Assembly: GCF_900099825.1 (NCBI RefSeq)
Contig: NZ_LT629693.1
Coordinates: forward strand, 2,542,001-2,606,000
Source of the DNA: Bradyrhizobium ottawaense
GTDB taxonomy: Bacteria > Pseudomonadota > Alphaproteobacteria > Rhizobiales > Xanthobacteraceae
Direction: 5' to 3'
DNA: 64,000 nt
Positions 42,786-52,075 of this stretch are shown piece after piece (position 1 is the first letter of the stretch; the number at the start of each line of letters is the position of its first letter). Made by a program: the position numbers and the translations under genes. The notes below the pieces were generated by a model that was given only the letters and a program-made list of their open reading frames with translations, was not told the DNA's origin and searched no databases.

Positions 42786-43553
42786 TTACTTCTTCTTGTC
42801 GCCGCCACCGGCAGGCGCCTTGGCACCAGCCGCCGGGGCCTTCGCACCAGCCGCAGGGGCCTTCGCACCCGCTGCCGGAGCAGCACCCGCTGCGGGCGCA
42901 GCCGCAGCACCGGCCGCCGGAGCAGCACCAGCCGCCGGAGCAGCACCACCTGCCGCGGCAGCCGCAGCCGCCTTGATTTCTTCGGCGTAACCGGACGGCG
43001 GCACGATGGTCACCAGCGTCGCGTCTTCACGCGACAGCGACTTCACGCCGGTCGGCAGCTTGATGTCGGACAAATGCAGCGAGTGGCTGATTTCCAGCGT
43101 GCCGGCGTCGGCCTCGATGTACTGCGGAATGTTGTCGACCGAGCATTCCACGTCGATGGTGTGGGTGACGACGTTGACGGTGCCGCCGCGTTTGACGCCG
43201 GGGGAGGCTTCGCCGTTCACGACATGCAGGGGAACGCTGACGCGGATGGTCGCGCCTTCGCCGAGCCGCATGAAATCGACATGGATCGGGAAATCGCGCA
43301 CCGGATCGAGATGGAAGTCGCGCGGAATCACGCGATGCTTCTTGCCCTCGAGATCGATGTCATAAATCGTGGTGAGGAACCGGCCGGCCAGAATGCGCTG
43401 GCGCAGTTCGGCATCGTCGACCGAGATCGGCGTGGGGGGCAGGTTGTTACCATAGATCACTCCGGGAACTCTCCCGGCGCGACGCTCTGCCCGGGCGGCC
43501 CCCTTGCCGATCTTCGGACGCGCGGTCGCCTTCAATTCCTTGACGGTCGCCAT
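42786..43553 (-). CDS. rplY: 50S ribosomal protein L25/general stress protein Ctc
   Basis: 255 residues. The N-terminal L25 domain (ELKATARPKIGKGAARAERR, VPGVIYGNNLPP) binds 5S rRNA and the TL5/Ctc second domain follows (EGATIRVSVPLHVVNGEAS, TIDVECSVDNIPQYIEADAG). From about residue 190 there is a tail of Ala/Pro/Gly repeats (AAPAAGAAPAAG, then AKAPAAGAKAPAAG) ending in KKK; the DNA repeats are near-identical, so the copy number may vary between strains. A hairpin with a U-rich run lies in its leader (43569-43600). First gene of rplY-pth-ychF. Confidence 0.95.
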   Translation of the reverse strand: MATVKELKATARPKIGKGAARAERRAGRVPGVIYGNNLPPTPISVDDAELRQRILAGRFLTTIYDIDLEGKKHRVIPRDFHLDPVRDFPIHVDFMRLGEGATIRVSVPLHVVNGEASPGVKRGGTVNVVTHTIDVECSVDNIPQYIEADAGTLEISHSLHLSDIKLPTGVKSLSREDATLVTIVPPSGYAEEIKAAAAAAAGGAAPAAGAAPAAGAAAAPAAGAAPAAGAKAPAAGAKAPAAGAKAPAGGGDKKK

Positions 43554-43568
43554 TGTCGTAAGTCCTTG

Positions 43569-43600
43569 TTTTCTAAAAAGTTAAAGGCCGCATCGCGGCC
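43569..43600 (-). promoter_or_regulatory. Hairpin plus U-rich run in the rplY leader
   Basis: On the minus strand, GGCCGC, GAT, GCGGCC is a perfect 6-bp stem followed by TTTAACTTTTTAG, ending about 15 nt before the AAGGAC ribosome site of rplY. It looks like a weak intrinsic terminator or attenuator in the leader. Confidence 0.5.
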
Positions 43601-43763
43601 CATGGGCGTCCTACAGCAAGCCTCCAGGGGTGCGGGGGCTGCGGACGTGGCGGGCTTTTAGCCCCAAAGGGGCAAAATGACAAGGAAATGAAGGGATTTT
43701 TCTGCTTCCCTTCCCCCTGAATCCCGGATGCCAAACGGGACGCCGGGCGCCGAATCCGGTCGG

Positions 43764-44369
43764 TTAGACCTGTTTTCGGGCCTTCAAGGGATGGATCGTC
43801 TTGCCCTCGGCCAGCATCGCGACGAACTTCTCGATCCGCGCCGCCCGGGTCTCCGGCTTCTTGGCGGTGTGGACCCGGTAAAGGATCGCGTAACGGTTGG
43901 CGCCGTCGAGCGTTTCGAAGAAGCTTTTTGCTCCCTTGTTCTTCGAAAGCGCGGCGCGGAGATCGTCGGGCACCTCGGCCGTGCTCTGCGGCGCATAGGC
44001 GGCGTCCCAGCGGCCGTCTTTTTTGGCGCGGTCGATCTCTCGCAATCCCGCGGCATGCATCCGCTTCAGCTTGACGAGTTCAAGCGCCCGCGCGCGGTTC
44101 TTCTCGGACCACTTGCTGGCGGATTGACGGGGCGTGAAGCGGATTAGCCAGAACTCGCCGTCGAAGGCGTCGAGCTGGCCATCGATCCAACCATGGCAGA
44201 GCGCCGTATCGATCGCTTCCTGTCGTGAAACGCTGGCAATTCCGGACGATTTCTTAGCCAGCTTGAGCCACAATCCCTTGGAATCCGCAGGCTGCGACGC
44301 CAGCCATGCTTCCCAGGCCTGTTGCGATCTGAACGCAATGACCGGCAGATCGCGCTTGGCTTTTACCAT
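43764..44369 (-). CDS. YdeI/OmpD-associated family protein
   Basis: 201 residues. Opening FRSQQAWEAWLASQPADSKG and LWLKLAKKSSGIASVSRQEA, then IDTALCHGWIDGQLDAFDGE, RFTPRQSASKWSEKNRARAL, and a C-terminal YdeI domain (DDLRAALSKNKGAKSFFETL, PETRAARIEKFVAMLAEGK). This family includes bacteriocin- or peptide-resistance proteins, but the molecular role is unclear. It follows ubiK by 29 bp on the same strand. Confidence 0.88.
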   Translation of the reverse strand: MVKAKRDLPVIAFRSQQAWEAWLASQPADSKGLWLKLAKKSSGIASVSRQEAIDTALCHGWIDGQLDAFDGEFWLIRFTPRQSASKWSEKNRARALELVKLKRMHAAGLREIDRAKKDGRWDAAYAPQSTAEVPDDLRAALSKNKGAKSFFETLDGANRYAILYRVHTAKKPETRAARIEKFVAMLAEGKTIHPLKARKQV

Positions 44370-44398
44370 AAGGGGGCCCCGCGGCCGTCAGCCGTTCG

Positions 44399-44647
44399 TC
44401 ACCCGAGCTTGGCTTCAAGGGCCGCGATCCGGGTCTTCAGCGCCTCGTTTTCCTCGCGCGCCAGGCGCGCCATGTCCTTGACCGCGTCGAACTCCTCGCG
44501 CTTGACGAGGTCGAGGTCGCGCAGGATCCGCTCGGCCTGGTTGCGGACCACGGCATCGACCTCGCGCTTGACGCCCTGGGCGGCGCCGGCGGCGTCGTTC
44601 ATCAAGCGGCCGATCTCGTCGAAAAACCGATTGTTGGTCTGGGTCAT
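44399..44647 (-). CDS. ubiK: Accessory factor UbiK family protein
   Basis: 82 residues: MTQTNNRFFDEIGRLMNDAA, GAAQGVKREVDAVVRNQAER, and a C-terminal coiled coil VKREEFDAVKDMARLAREEN with ALKTRIAALEAKLG. This is the BMFP/DUF526 pattern; in E. coli UbiK assists ubiquinone-biosynthesis hydroxylases together with UbiJ. Divergent from the dienelactone hydrolase/lgt operon across 201 bp. Confidence 0.9.
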   Translation of the reverse strand: MTQTNNRFFDEIGRLMNDAAGAAQGVKREVDAVVRNQAERILRDLDLVKREEFDAVKDMARLAREENEALKTRIAALEAKLG

Positions 44648-44848
44648 CTGGAACGCTCCGGTCGCTGCACGTTTTCGCTTAAGCAAAACTTCACGCAAGA
44701 CAATGGTGATGCCAAGGAAAAGATCAAGGGAAAGGTCAAGGTCGCGGCCCAAGGAGTGAGGGCCGTTTACCTTGTCATGCTCCGGTTTCCTTGCAATCGT
44801 ATTCAGCGCCCAATCAGAAACCAGAATCAAGACAGGCAAGAAACGCCC

Positions 44849-45583
44849 ATGATCGACCAGCAAATCGACATTGCGACCAAGGACGGCAAGACCACCACGT
44901 TCATCACCCACCCCGAACGCGGCGGGCCGTTTCCGGTCATCATTTTCTACATGGACGCGCCGGCGATCCGCGAAGAGCTGCGCGACATGGCGCGGCGGCT
45001 CGGCACGGCAGGCTATTACGTGATGCTGCCCAATATGTATTACCGCGCCGGCGTCATGGAGCTCGGGCCGATCAATCCCGATCCGGAATCGCCCGAGCGC
45101 AAGAAGATGTTCGAGCTGATGCACTCGCTCACGATTCCCCTCGTCATGGAAGACACCAAGGCCCTGCTCGCTTATGCCGGAACCCAGAAGGCGGCGAACA
45201 CCGGCATTGTCGGCACCGTCGGCTACTGCATGAGCGGGCGTTATGCGGTCAACGCAGCGACGCACTTCCCCGATCGCGTCAAGGCGGCGGCATCGATCTA
45301 CGGCGTGCAACTGGCGACCGATCAGCCCGACAGCCCGCATCTCGCCGCTGATAAGACCAAGGCCGAACTCTATTTCGGTTGCGCCGAGACCGACGTCTAT
45401 GCACCGCCCGAGATCGTCGAGAAGGTCAAGGAAGGCATGAAGGGAACCAAGAACGAGGTCGAGCTCTATCCCGGCACCCATCACGGCTTCGCGTTCCCGA
45501 AGCGGCCGATCTACGACCGCGATGCCGCGGAACGGCATTGGGAACGGCTGCTGGCGCTCTATCGCCGCAACCTCGTCGCCTAG
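44849..45583 (+). CDS. Dienelactone hydrolase family protein
   Basis: 244 residues. The alpha/beta-hydrolase catalytic Cys is in [14 protein letters not shown] (where lipases have Ser), the Asp in CAETDVYAP and the His in [26 protein letters not shown] is the family start. Members open cyclic lactones such as dienelactone in chlorocatechol breakdown, but many have other esters as substrate. ATG 44849; the frame upstream is open but not domain-like. Its stop is 10 bp before lgt. Confidence 0.92.
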   Translation: MIDQQIDIATKDGKTTTFITHPERGGPFPVIIFYMDAPAIREELRDMARRLGTAGYYVMLPNMYYRAGVMELGPINPDPESPERKKMFELMHSLTIPLVMEDTKALLAYAGTQKAANTGIVGTVGYCMSGRYAVNAATHFPDRVKAAASIYGVQLATDQPDSPHLAADKTKAELYFGCAETDVYAPPEIVEKVKEGMKGTKNEVELYPGTHHGFAFPKRPIYDRDAAERHWERLLALYRRNLVA

Positions 45584-45593
45584 ACGTCGACGC

Positions 45594-46427
45594 ATGATGC
45601 CGTTCCTCACCATCGCCTTTCCCGTGTTCAATCCGATCGCGCTGCAGATCGGGCCGATCGCAATCCGCTGGTATGCGCTGGCCTATATCTGCGGCATCGT
45701 GCTCGGCTGGATCTACGCGCGGGCGCTGGTCAAGAACGAGAAGCTGTGGGGCGGACCGGCGCCGATTTCGCTGGTCCAGCTCGACGATTTCATCCTGTGG
45801 GTGACGATCGGCATCATTGTCGGCGGCCGCACCGGTTACGTGCTGTTCTACAATCCGGCTTTCTTCATGCAGCATCCGGCCGAGATCTTCGAATTGTGGA
45901 AGGGCGGCATGTCGTTTCACGGCGGCTTCCTCGGCTGTGTCGCCGCGGTGATGCTGTTTGCCCGCAGCAACGGGATCTCGATCCTGTCGCTCGGCGACAT
46001 CACCACCGCGGTCGGCCCGATCGGGTTGTTTCTCGGACGGCTCGCCAACTTCATCAACAGCGAGCTGTGGGGCCGGCCGGCAGACGAGAGCGTGCCCTGG
46101 GCGATGGTATTTCCCAACGGCGGGCCGCTGCCGCGGCATCCCAGCCAGCTCTATGAAGCAGGGCTCGAAGGCATCCTGCTGTTCACGATCCTGGCGGTCA
46201 TGATTCGGATCGGCGCCCTGAAGCGTCCCGGCCTGATCCTCGGCAGCTTCATCGCGATCTACGCTTTTGCGCGCATTACGGGCGAATTCTTCAGAGAACC
46301 CGACCCCCAGCTCGGATTTTTGTGGGGCGGCCTGACTATGGGTATGCTGCTGTCGGTGCCAATGATCGTTGCCGGAGCCATCCTGATTGTGATGGCATGG
46401 CGCCGAAAGACGCCGGAACATACTTAG
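45594..46427 (+). CDS. lgt: Prolipoprotein diacylglyceryl transferase
   Basis: 277 residues, seven transmembrane helices. Lgt attaches diacylglycerol from phosphatidylglycerol to the lipobox cysteine. Signatures: [42 protein letters not shown] with the essential His, [15 protein letters not shown] with the catalytic Arg region, and [13 protein letters not shown]. Two ATGs are adjacent (45594, 45597). It sits in an operon with dienelactone hydrolase upstream and the MidA-like methyltransferase and pgeF downstream, as in many Rhizobiales. Confidence 0.96.
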   Translation: MMPFLTIAFPVFNPIALQIGPIAIRWYALAYICGIVLGWIYARALVKNEKLWGGPAPISLVQLDDFILWVTIGIIVGGRTGYVLFYNPAFFMQHPAEIFELWKGGMSFHGGFLGCVAAVMLFARSNGISILSLGDITTAVGPIGLFLGRLANFINSELWGRPADESVPWAMVFPNGGPLPRHPSQLYEAGLEGILLFTILAVMIRIGALKRPGLILGSFIAIYAFARITGEFFREPDPQLGFLWGGLTMGMLLSVPMIVAGAILIVMAWRRKTPEHT

Positions 46428-46447
46428 AAGTCAATTTAAGGCAGGCC

Positions 46448-47572
46448 GTGACAGAATTTTCGCCGCTGCAGTCGGAAATCAACAAGCTGATCAAGTCGTC
46501 GGGGCCGATGCCGGTCTGGCGCTACATGGAGCTGTGCCTGCTGCATCCGGAGCACGGCTATTACGTGTCGCGCGATCCCTTGGGCCGCGAGGGCGACTTC
46601 ACCACCGCGCCCGAGGTGAGCCAGATGTTTGGCGAACTGCTCGGATTGTGGGCGGCTTCGGTCTGGAAGGCGATCGGTTCGCCGCCGATGCTGCGGCTGA
46701 TCGAGCTCGGTCCCGGCCGCGGCACCATGATGGCGGATGCGCTGCGTGCGCTTCGGGTGTTGCCGCCGCTCTATCAGGCGCTCAGCGTGCATCTCGTCGA
46801 GATCAATCCGGTGCTGCGCGAGAAGCAGCGGGCGACGCTGTCGGGCGTTCGCAGCATCTCCTGGCATGACAGCATCGACGAGGTGCCCGAGGGCCCCGCG
46901 GTGATCTTCGCCAACGAGTATTTCGACGTGCTGCCGATCCATCAGGCGGTCAAGCGCGAGACCGGCTGGCACGAACGCGTGGTCAACCTCGACGCCAATG
47001 GCCGGCTGGTGTTCGGCGCCAGCGCCGAACCGATACCGCGCTTCGAGGTGTTGCTGCCGCCGCTGGTGCGCGCCGCCCCGGTCGGCGCGGTGTTTGAATG
47101 GCGGCCCGACTCCGAGATCATGAAGATCGCCACCCGCGTCCGCGACCAGGACGGCGCGGCGCTGATCATCGATTACGGCCATATGCGCAGCGATGCCGGC
47201 GACACCTTCCAGGCCATCGCCCGCCACAGTTTTGCCGATCCCCTGAAGAATCCCGGCCAGGCCGACGTGACCGCCCATGTCGATTTCCAGGCGCTGACGC
47301 GCGCGGCGGAAGATCTCGGCGCGCGGGTCCACGGCCCGGCGACGCAGGGCGACTTCCTCAAGCGGCTCGGCATCGAGACCCGCGCCGTCACGCTGATGGG
47401 CAAGACCACGCCGGAGGTTTCCGCCGACATTTCCGGCGCGCTGAAACGACTGACCGACAGCGGCCGCGGCGGCATGGGCTCGATGTTCAAGGTGATGGCA
47501 ATCACCGAGCCCCATCTCACCTCGGTCGCAGGCCTCAGCGACGAGCAGGCGCCGGGGCCGAGTACGCCATGA
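46448..47572 (+). CDS. MidA/NDUFAF7-like SAM-dependent methyltransferase
   Basis: 374 residues. MPVWRYMELCLLHPEHGYYV and REGDFTTAPEVSQMFGELLG are the family signature; the SAM loop is IELGPGRGTMMADALRALR, and FANEYFDVLPIHQ follows. The human homologue NDUFAF7 dimethylates an arginine of complex I subunit NDUFS2. GTG 46448 is chosen because AAGG lies 8 nt upstream and matches the family start; ATG 46397 overlaps lgt. Its stop overlaps pgeF (ATGA). Confidence 0.92.
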   Translation: MTEFSPLQSEINKLIKSSGPMPVWRYMELCLLHPEHGYYVSRDPLGREGDFTTAPEVSQMFGELLGLWAASVWKAIGSPPMLRLIELGPGRGTMMADALRALRVLPPLYQALSVHLVEINPVLREKQRATLSGVRSISWHDSIDEVPEGPAVIFANEYFDVLPIHQAVKRETGWHERVVNLDANGRLVFGASAEPIPRFEVLLPPLVRAAPVGAVFEWRPDSEIMKIATRVRDQDGAALIIDYGHMRSDAGDTFQAIARHSFADPLKNPGQADVTAHVDFQALTRAAEDLGARVHGPATQGDFLKRLGIETRAVTLMGKTTPEVSADISGALKRLTDSGRGGMGSMFKVMAITEPHLTSVAGLSDEQAPGPSTP

Positions 47573-48336
47573 CCTTCGGCTCGTCATTGCTTTCGGCCAT
47601 TCCCGGCCTGCGCCACGCCTTCTTCAGCCGCGAGGGCGGCGTCTCCGGCGGAATCTACCAAGGGCTCAATGGCGGCCTCGGCTCGAACGACGATCCGGCC
47701 CACGTCATCGAAAATCGCCGGCGAATGGCGGAGCAGATGGGAGTTGCCCCCGAGCACTTTCTCAGCGTGCACCAGATCCATTCGCCCGATGCCGTGGTCG
47801 CGACGGGCCCGTGGCCGACTGAGGCGCGGCCGCGCGCCGACGCCATCGTCACGCGGACCGAGGGCATCGCCATCGGCGTCACCACGGCCGATTGCGGCCC
47901 CATATTATTTGCCGATCCCGCGGCGCGGGTGATCGGCGCCGCCCATGCCGGCTGGAAGGGCGCACTGACGGGGGTGCTGGAATCGACCGTCGATGCGATG
48001 GAAAAACTCGGCGCCGATCGCAGCGCGACGGTCGCGGCGATCGGTCCCCTGATCCGCCAGCACTCCTATGAAGTCGGCGGCGAATTCGTCGAACGCTTTC
48101 TGGACGCCGACGCCGACAATGCCGTCTTCTTCATTGCCTCGGTCCGGCCCGGCCATTCGATGTTCGACCTCGCCGGCTACATCCGGATGCGGCTGGAAAA
48201 TGCCGGCGTGCTCATGATCGACGACATCGGCGTCGACACCTATGCCGACGAACGCTTCTACAGCTACCGCCGCTCGGTTCACCGCAAGGAGCCCGACTAC
48301 GGCAGGCTGGTTCACGCAATCGCGCTGGAACCGTGA
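47569..48336 (+). CDS. pgeF: Purine nucleoside phosphorylase LACC1/PgeF (YfiH family)
   Basis: 255 residues. Metal-site motifs: SVHQIHSPDAV (His), GVTTADCGPILFAD (Cys) and GAAHAGWKGALTG (His). FAFFSREGGVSGGIYQGLNG-type opening reads HAFFSREGGVSGGIYQGLNG here. The family is reported as a multi-copper-type oxidase/purine phosphorylase and as PgeF, which removes wrongly linked amino acids from peptidoglycan precursors. It is coupled to the MidA-like gene by a 4-nt ATGA overlap. Confidence 0.94.
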   Translation: MTFGSSLLSAIPGLRHAFFSREGGVSGGIYQGLNGGLGSNDDPAHVIENRRRMAEQMGVAPEHFLSVHQIHSPDAVVATGPWPTEARPRADAIVTRTEGIAIGVTTADCGPILFADPAARVIGAAHAGWKGALTGVLESTVDAMEKLGADRSATVAAIGPLIRQHSYEVGGEFVERFLDADADNAVFFIASVRPGHSMFDLAGYIRMRLENAGVLMIDDIGVDTYADERFYSYRRSVHRKEPDYGRLVHAIALEP

Positions 48337-48463
48337 TCTTCTGTCGGAAGTGCTTCAACTTTCACGAAAATTTCCAGATCCCGATGCCCCCTTCGCGTGG
48401 CGCATTCCGTTGCGGTTTCGTTGCCCTAGACCTTAATGCATTTTAACGATATCGCAGGGGACG

Positions 48464-49084
48464 ATGAGGGACGTCATCAAAGCTCTGTGCCTGCGAATTC
48501 CGCGCGCGACGATCGCCGCGGCGCTGCTTGTGGTGTCCTGCGCGCTCGGCGGCTGCGCCGGCGGCAGTGCTGCGAGCGGCTCGTTCGCGATGGCGCCCGG
48601 TCCCAGCGGCAGCGGCTCCACCGTGGCCTTTGAATCGATCGACGGCCCGCCGCCGCAGGTGTTTGACCGCATGGTGGGCGTGCTCGACAGTGAATCGAAG
48701 CTGCGCAACCTGTCGATCGTCTCGCGCGAGGGCGGCGCGTCCTATCGCGTGCGCAGCTACCTCTCGGCGCAGGTGGTTCGCGGCAAGACCGTGATCGCCT
48801 GGGTCTGGGACGTCTATGACAACAACCAGCAGCGCGCGCTGCGGCTCTCCGGCGAGGAGCCCGCCGGCAAGGCAAGACGCGACGCCTGGGCGGCGGCCGA
48901 CGACTTGCTGTTGCGGAAAATCGCGCAAGCCGGCCTGAGCGGGCTGAGCAACATGATCAACGGCACCCCGGACATGCCCCCCGCATCTGCCCCGGGCCGC
49001 GGCCCCGCGGTTGCGAGCGCGGAGCCAGTTGCACCCGCAGAGGGTGCATTTGGCGTCGCGGCGCTGGGCTTCAGCAGCCATTAA
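48464..49084 (+). CDS. Probable outer-membrane lipoprotein
   Basis: 206 residues. Type II signal with LGGC lipobox (Cys31, ALLVVSCALGGCAGG). The mature domain contains IDGPPPQVFDRMVGVLDSES, SYRVRSYLSAQVVRGKTVIA and WVWDVYDNNQQRALRLSGEE, followed by a Pro/Ala-rich tail. No family name is recalled with confidence; it is conserved-looking and would be a substrate of the Lgt encoded upstream. It lies between pgeF and prs. Confidence 0.82.
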   Translation: MRDVIKALCLRIPRATIAAALLVVSCALGGCAGGSAASGSFAMAPGPSGSGSTVAFESIDGPPPQVFDRMVGVLDSESKLRNLSIVSREGGASYRVRSYLSAQVVRGKTVIAWVWDVYDNNQQRALRLSGEEPAGKARRDAWAAADDLLLRKIAQAGLSGLSNMINGTPDMPPASAPGRGPAVASAEPVAPAEGAFGVAALGFSSH

Positions 49085-49256
49085 CATACCCTCCGAATAG
49101 TCCCGTAACGGTCTATTTTTGACCGGGAAAACCGGGGCAATGGGTTGCCAGCCGAGGCCCCTGCCTGATATCTCCTCGCTCATCGAAACGCGCCGGTTCC
49201 GAGGATTTCTCGATATGCTGAACGTCGTATCCAGCAAGGCGCGGGGAGAAGCGTCA

Positions 49257-50210
49257 ATGTCGGCCAAGAACGGCTCGATCAAGCTGGTCGCCGGCAACTC
49301 CAATCCGGTGCTGGCGCAGGAAATCGCCGACTGGCTGCATCTGCCGCTGACCAAGGCCAGCGTCCGCCGGTTTGCCGACAACGAGATTTTCGTCGAAATC
49401 CTCGAGAACGTGCGCGGCTCGGACGCGTTCATCATCCAGTCGACGTCGTTTCCGGCCAACGACCACATGATGGAACTCTTGATCATCACCGATGCGCTGC
49501 GCCGGTCGTCCGCGCGCCGCATCACCGCGGTGATCCCGTATTTCGGCTACGCCCGGCAGGACCGCAAGGTCGGCTCGCGCGCACCGATTTCCGCCAAGCT
49601 GATGGCCAACCTGATTACGCACGCCGGCGTCGACCGCGTCATGACGCTCGACCTGCATGCCGCCCAGATCCAGGGCTTCTTCGACATCCCGACCGACAAC
49701 CTCTACGCCTCGCCAGTGATGGTGCGCGACATCAAGGAGCGCTTCGACCTCGCCAACGTCATGGTGGTATCGCCCGACGTCGGCGGCGTGGTGCGGGCGC
49801 GCGGCCTCGCCAAGCGCATCAACACCCCGCTCGCCATCATCGACAAGCGCCGCGAACGCGCCGGCGAATCCGAAGTCATGAACGTGATCGGCGATGTCGC
49901 CGGCTATACCTGCATCCTGATCGACGACATCGTCGATTCCGGCGGCACGCTGGTGAACGCGGCCGACGCGCTGATCGCCAACGGCGCTAAGGACGTCTAC
50001 GCCTACATCTCGCACGGCGTGCTGTCCGGCGGCGCCGCCGCCCGCATCGCGGGGTCTAAACTGAAAGAGCTCGTGATCACCGACTCGATCCTCCCGACGG
50101 ACGCGGTCAACAAGGCCGCCAACATCCGCACGCTGTCGATCGCGCCGCTGATCGGAGAAGCCATCAGCCGCACCGCGTCGGAAGAATCGGTCTCGAGCCT
50201 ATTCGACTGA
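49257..50210 (+). CDS. prs: Ribose-phosphate pyrophosphokinase
   Basis: 317 residues, class I length. It makes PRPP from ribose 5-phosphate and ATP for purines, pyrimidines, NAD, His and Trp. Motifs: [51 protein letters not shown] (ATP site), [20 protein letters not shown], and the PRPP loop [17 protein letters not shown] 49257 is the usual family start; the frame upstream is not conserved-like. Confidence 0.97.
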   Translation: MSAKNGSIKLVAGNSNPVLAQEIADWLHLPLTKASVRRFADNEIFVEILENVRGSDAFIIQSTSFPANDHMMELLIITDALRRSSARRITAVIPYFGYARQDRKVGSRAPISAKLMANLITHAGVDRVMTLDLHAAQIQGFFDIPTDNLYASPVMVRDIKERFDLANVMVVSPDVGGVVRARGLAKRINTPLAIIDKRRERAGESEVMNVIGDVAGYTCILIDDIVDSGGTLVNAADALIANGAKDVYAYISHGVLSGGAAARIAGSKLKELVITDSILPTDAVNKAANIRTLSIAPLIGEAISRTASEESVSSLFD

Positions 50211-50327
50211 GCTGTCGTCGCCCGGCTTGACCGGGCGATCCAGTACGCTGCGCTCTATCGATTCAATCACTGCCGTCTCTGGAATATGGATCTGCGCAAT
50301 TGCGCGCAAGCCGGGCGATGACAGTCT

Positions 50328-50403
50328 GTAGCCCGGATGAGCGTAGCGAGATCCGGGGCGGTGTTAGAGTTGTCCCGGATTTCGCTACGCTCATCCGGGC
50401 TAC
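50328..50403. repeat. Palindromic repeat, family 5
   Basis: GTAGCCCGGATGAGCGTAGC and then GAGATCCGGG on the left are mirrored by CCCGGATTTCGCTACGCTCA and TCCGGGCTAC on the right; the arms are about 28 bp with few mismatches. It lies between the convergent prs and PAP2 genes. Confidence 0.88.
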
Positions 50404-50460
50404 GAAGCTGTCGGATTGTACTCCTGGATTGCTGCCGCCCGCCGACGCGCGGGGGCGGTT

Positions 50461-51009
50461 TTACCTTTTGGCGAAGCCCGTAAACCTCCGCAGCGACCGT
50501 TCGAGCAGAACTCCAATCGCAAGACCGCATGCCACGTCGCTGGTCCAATGCGCGAGCAGCACGATTCGTGTGAGCAACAGTCCGCCGCCCAGGCCCCACA
50601 CGGCGAGACGCTGGCGGCGCGGCAATTCGCTGGCGGCCGATGCGATGGCGCCGACGTGAATGGCGTGGCCTGACGGAAAAGCGTCGAGCGGCTTGCCCGA
50701 AATCGGAATGCCGTGCAGATGGCCTAGCACGGTAAGCCGGTCCGGCCGCCGCTGATTAAAGATGTCCTTCAAGAGATGCGGCAAGATCGTCGCCGCCACG
50801 GTGGTCAGCAGGACATGATCTGCTGCCCTTTGCTGGCGCGGCTGTCCGCGCGCGTAAATCCACCAAAGTGCCGCGGCGCCGCACAGGATGTGCTCGTCCG
50901 CTCCCCATGTCAGAAGCCCGGAAGCTCGCTCAATTCGCCAGTCCGTGTGACGCGCGACCGCACGCGCAATCTTCACGTCCGCCGATGTTGGCCGGATTGT
51001 AACAGGCAT
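50461..51009 (-). CDS. PAP2 family phosphatase
   Basis: 182 residues. The three phosphatase motifs are in order: KDIFNQRRPDR, PSGHAIHVGA and RIVLLAHWTSDVACG. Several hydrophobic helices make it a membrane enzyme that could dephosphorylate phosphatidic acid, undecaprenyl diphosphate or a lipid A precursor. ATG 51009. Single gene between two palindromic repeats. Confidence 0.9.
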   Translation of the reverse strand: MPVTIRPTSADVKIARAVARHTDWRIERASGLLTWGADEHILCGAAALWWIYARGQPRQQRAADHVLLTTVAATILPHLLKDIFNQRRPDRLTVLGHLHGIPISGKPLDAFPSGHAIHVGAIASAASELPRRQRLAVWGLGGGLLLTRIVLLAHWTSDVACGLAIGVLLERSLRRFTGFAKR

Positions 51010-51103
51010 ATGTCAGAAACGTTCTATCCGAACACCGGTTCCGACAGCCCCTCGGAGGATTCTGCCGACGGAAGCGCGTCGAACCTGTTCGACTGACTCC
51101 GTT

Positions 51104-51192
51104 GTAGGGTGGGCAAAGCGTAGCGTGCCCACCAACTCAGAACTCTGCCCGGAGAGAGGGGGCACGGCGTAAAGCGCCTTTTCCCACCCTAC
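51104..51192. repeat. Palindromic repeat, family 6
   Basis: GTAGGGTGGGCAAAGCG on the left and CGCCTTTTCCCACCCTAC on the right form the outer arms; GCGTAGCGTGCCCACC is inside. It lies 3' of the SDR gene. Confidence 0.82.
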
Positions 51193-51199
51193 GGCCCCC

Positions 51200-52009
51200 T
51201 CATTCAAACCCCGGGCGCGGCACCAGGTTCATCAGCATCCGCACGAAGCCGCCGTCGACGGTGATCTCGTCGCCGCTGACATAGGACGAGCGGTCGCTGG
51301 CGAGAAACAGGATGGCGTCGGCAATGTCCTGCGGCATGCCGATCCGCCGCATCGGTACGACCGCCTTGCGGCGCTCGGTGACTCCCGGCGTGTCGTAGAA
51401 CGACTGGCTCATCGGCGTGATCACGAGGCCGGGGCTGACGACATTGCTGCGGATACCGTGCGGGCCCCATTCATTGGCCAACTGCTGCGACAGCATGATC
51501 ACGCCGGCCTTGCTGACGCTGTAGGCGCCGCTCTGCCCTTGCGCATGGCTTCCGGCGATTGACGACACATGCACGAGACTGCCGCGGCCCTGCGCGCGCA
51601 TCTGCCGGCCGAAAATCTGCGCGCAGAGGAAATAGCCGGTCAGGTTGACCGCGAGAACCGCGTTCCATTCGGCCAGCGACAACGTGTCGAGCCCGCCGGG
51701 ACGCAACACCGCGGCGGTGTTGACCAGCACGTGGCACGGGCCCAGCGCTTGCTCGATCTGCTCTGACGCCGCGGTGACGCTCTCGGCGCTCGAGGTGTCG
51801 CAAGGCGAAACGACATGGTCGCGCCCCAATTTTAGGAGTTCGGTGTGCGTGACGTCGAGGCCACGTTGGTCGCGATCGATCGCGGCCACCCTGGCGCCGG
51901 CCCGCGCAAAACTCAGGGCGACCGCGCGGCCGATGCCGCCGCCACCGCCGGTCACCACGCAGACGCGGCCTGACAGGCCGAGCCAATCGGAAGAGTCTTG
52001 CCCGGTCAT
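51200..52009 (-). CDS. Short-chain dehydrogenase/reductase
   Basis: 269 residues. Cofactor loop VVTGGGGGIGRAVA, acidic D in AAIDRDQRG favouring NAD(H), NTAAVLR, catalytic Ser in VHVSSIAGS, and YSVSK (Tyr/Lys). The C-terminal SSYVSGDEITVDGGF is typical of FabG-like SDRs. ATG 52009. It lies directly upstream of nothing related: coxG ends 66 bp away on the same strand (coxG is upstream in transcription), so it could be a last gene of the cox transcript, though its role there is unclear. Confidence 0.92.
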   Translation of the reverse strand: MTGQDSSDWLGLSGRVCVVTGGGGGIGRAVALSFARAGARVAAIDRDQRGLDVTHTELLKLGRDHVVSPCDTSSAESVTAASEQIEQALGPCHVLVNTAAVLRPGGLDTLSLAEWNAVLAVNLTGYFLCAQIFGRQMRAQGRGSLVHVSSIAGSHAQGQSGAYSVSKAGVIMLSQQLANEWGPHGIRSNVVSPGLVITPMSQSFYDTPGVTERRKAVVPMRRIGMPQDIADAILFLASDRSSYVSGDEITVDGGFVRMLMNLVPRPGFE

Positions 52010-52075
52010 GTCAGCCTGTTCCTCTGGTTGTTTTCGGCCAGCATAGCCGAAAGCCAACCAGGGGCAATTGCAGCG

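Noticed and set aside
51010..51096. 28-codon ORF MSETFYPNTGSD...SASNLFD as a gene
   Set aside because: Too short, no ribosome site, directly back to back with the PAP2 start; kept only as a possible remnant.
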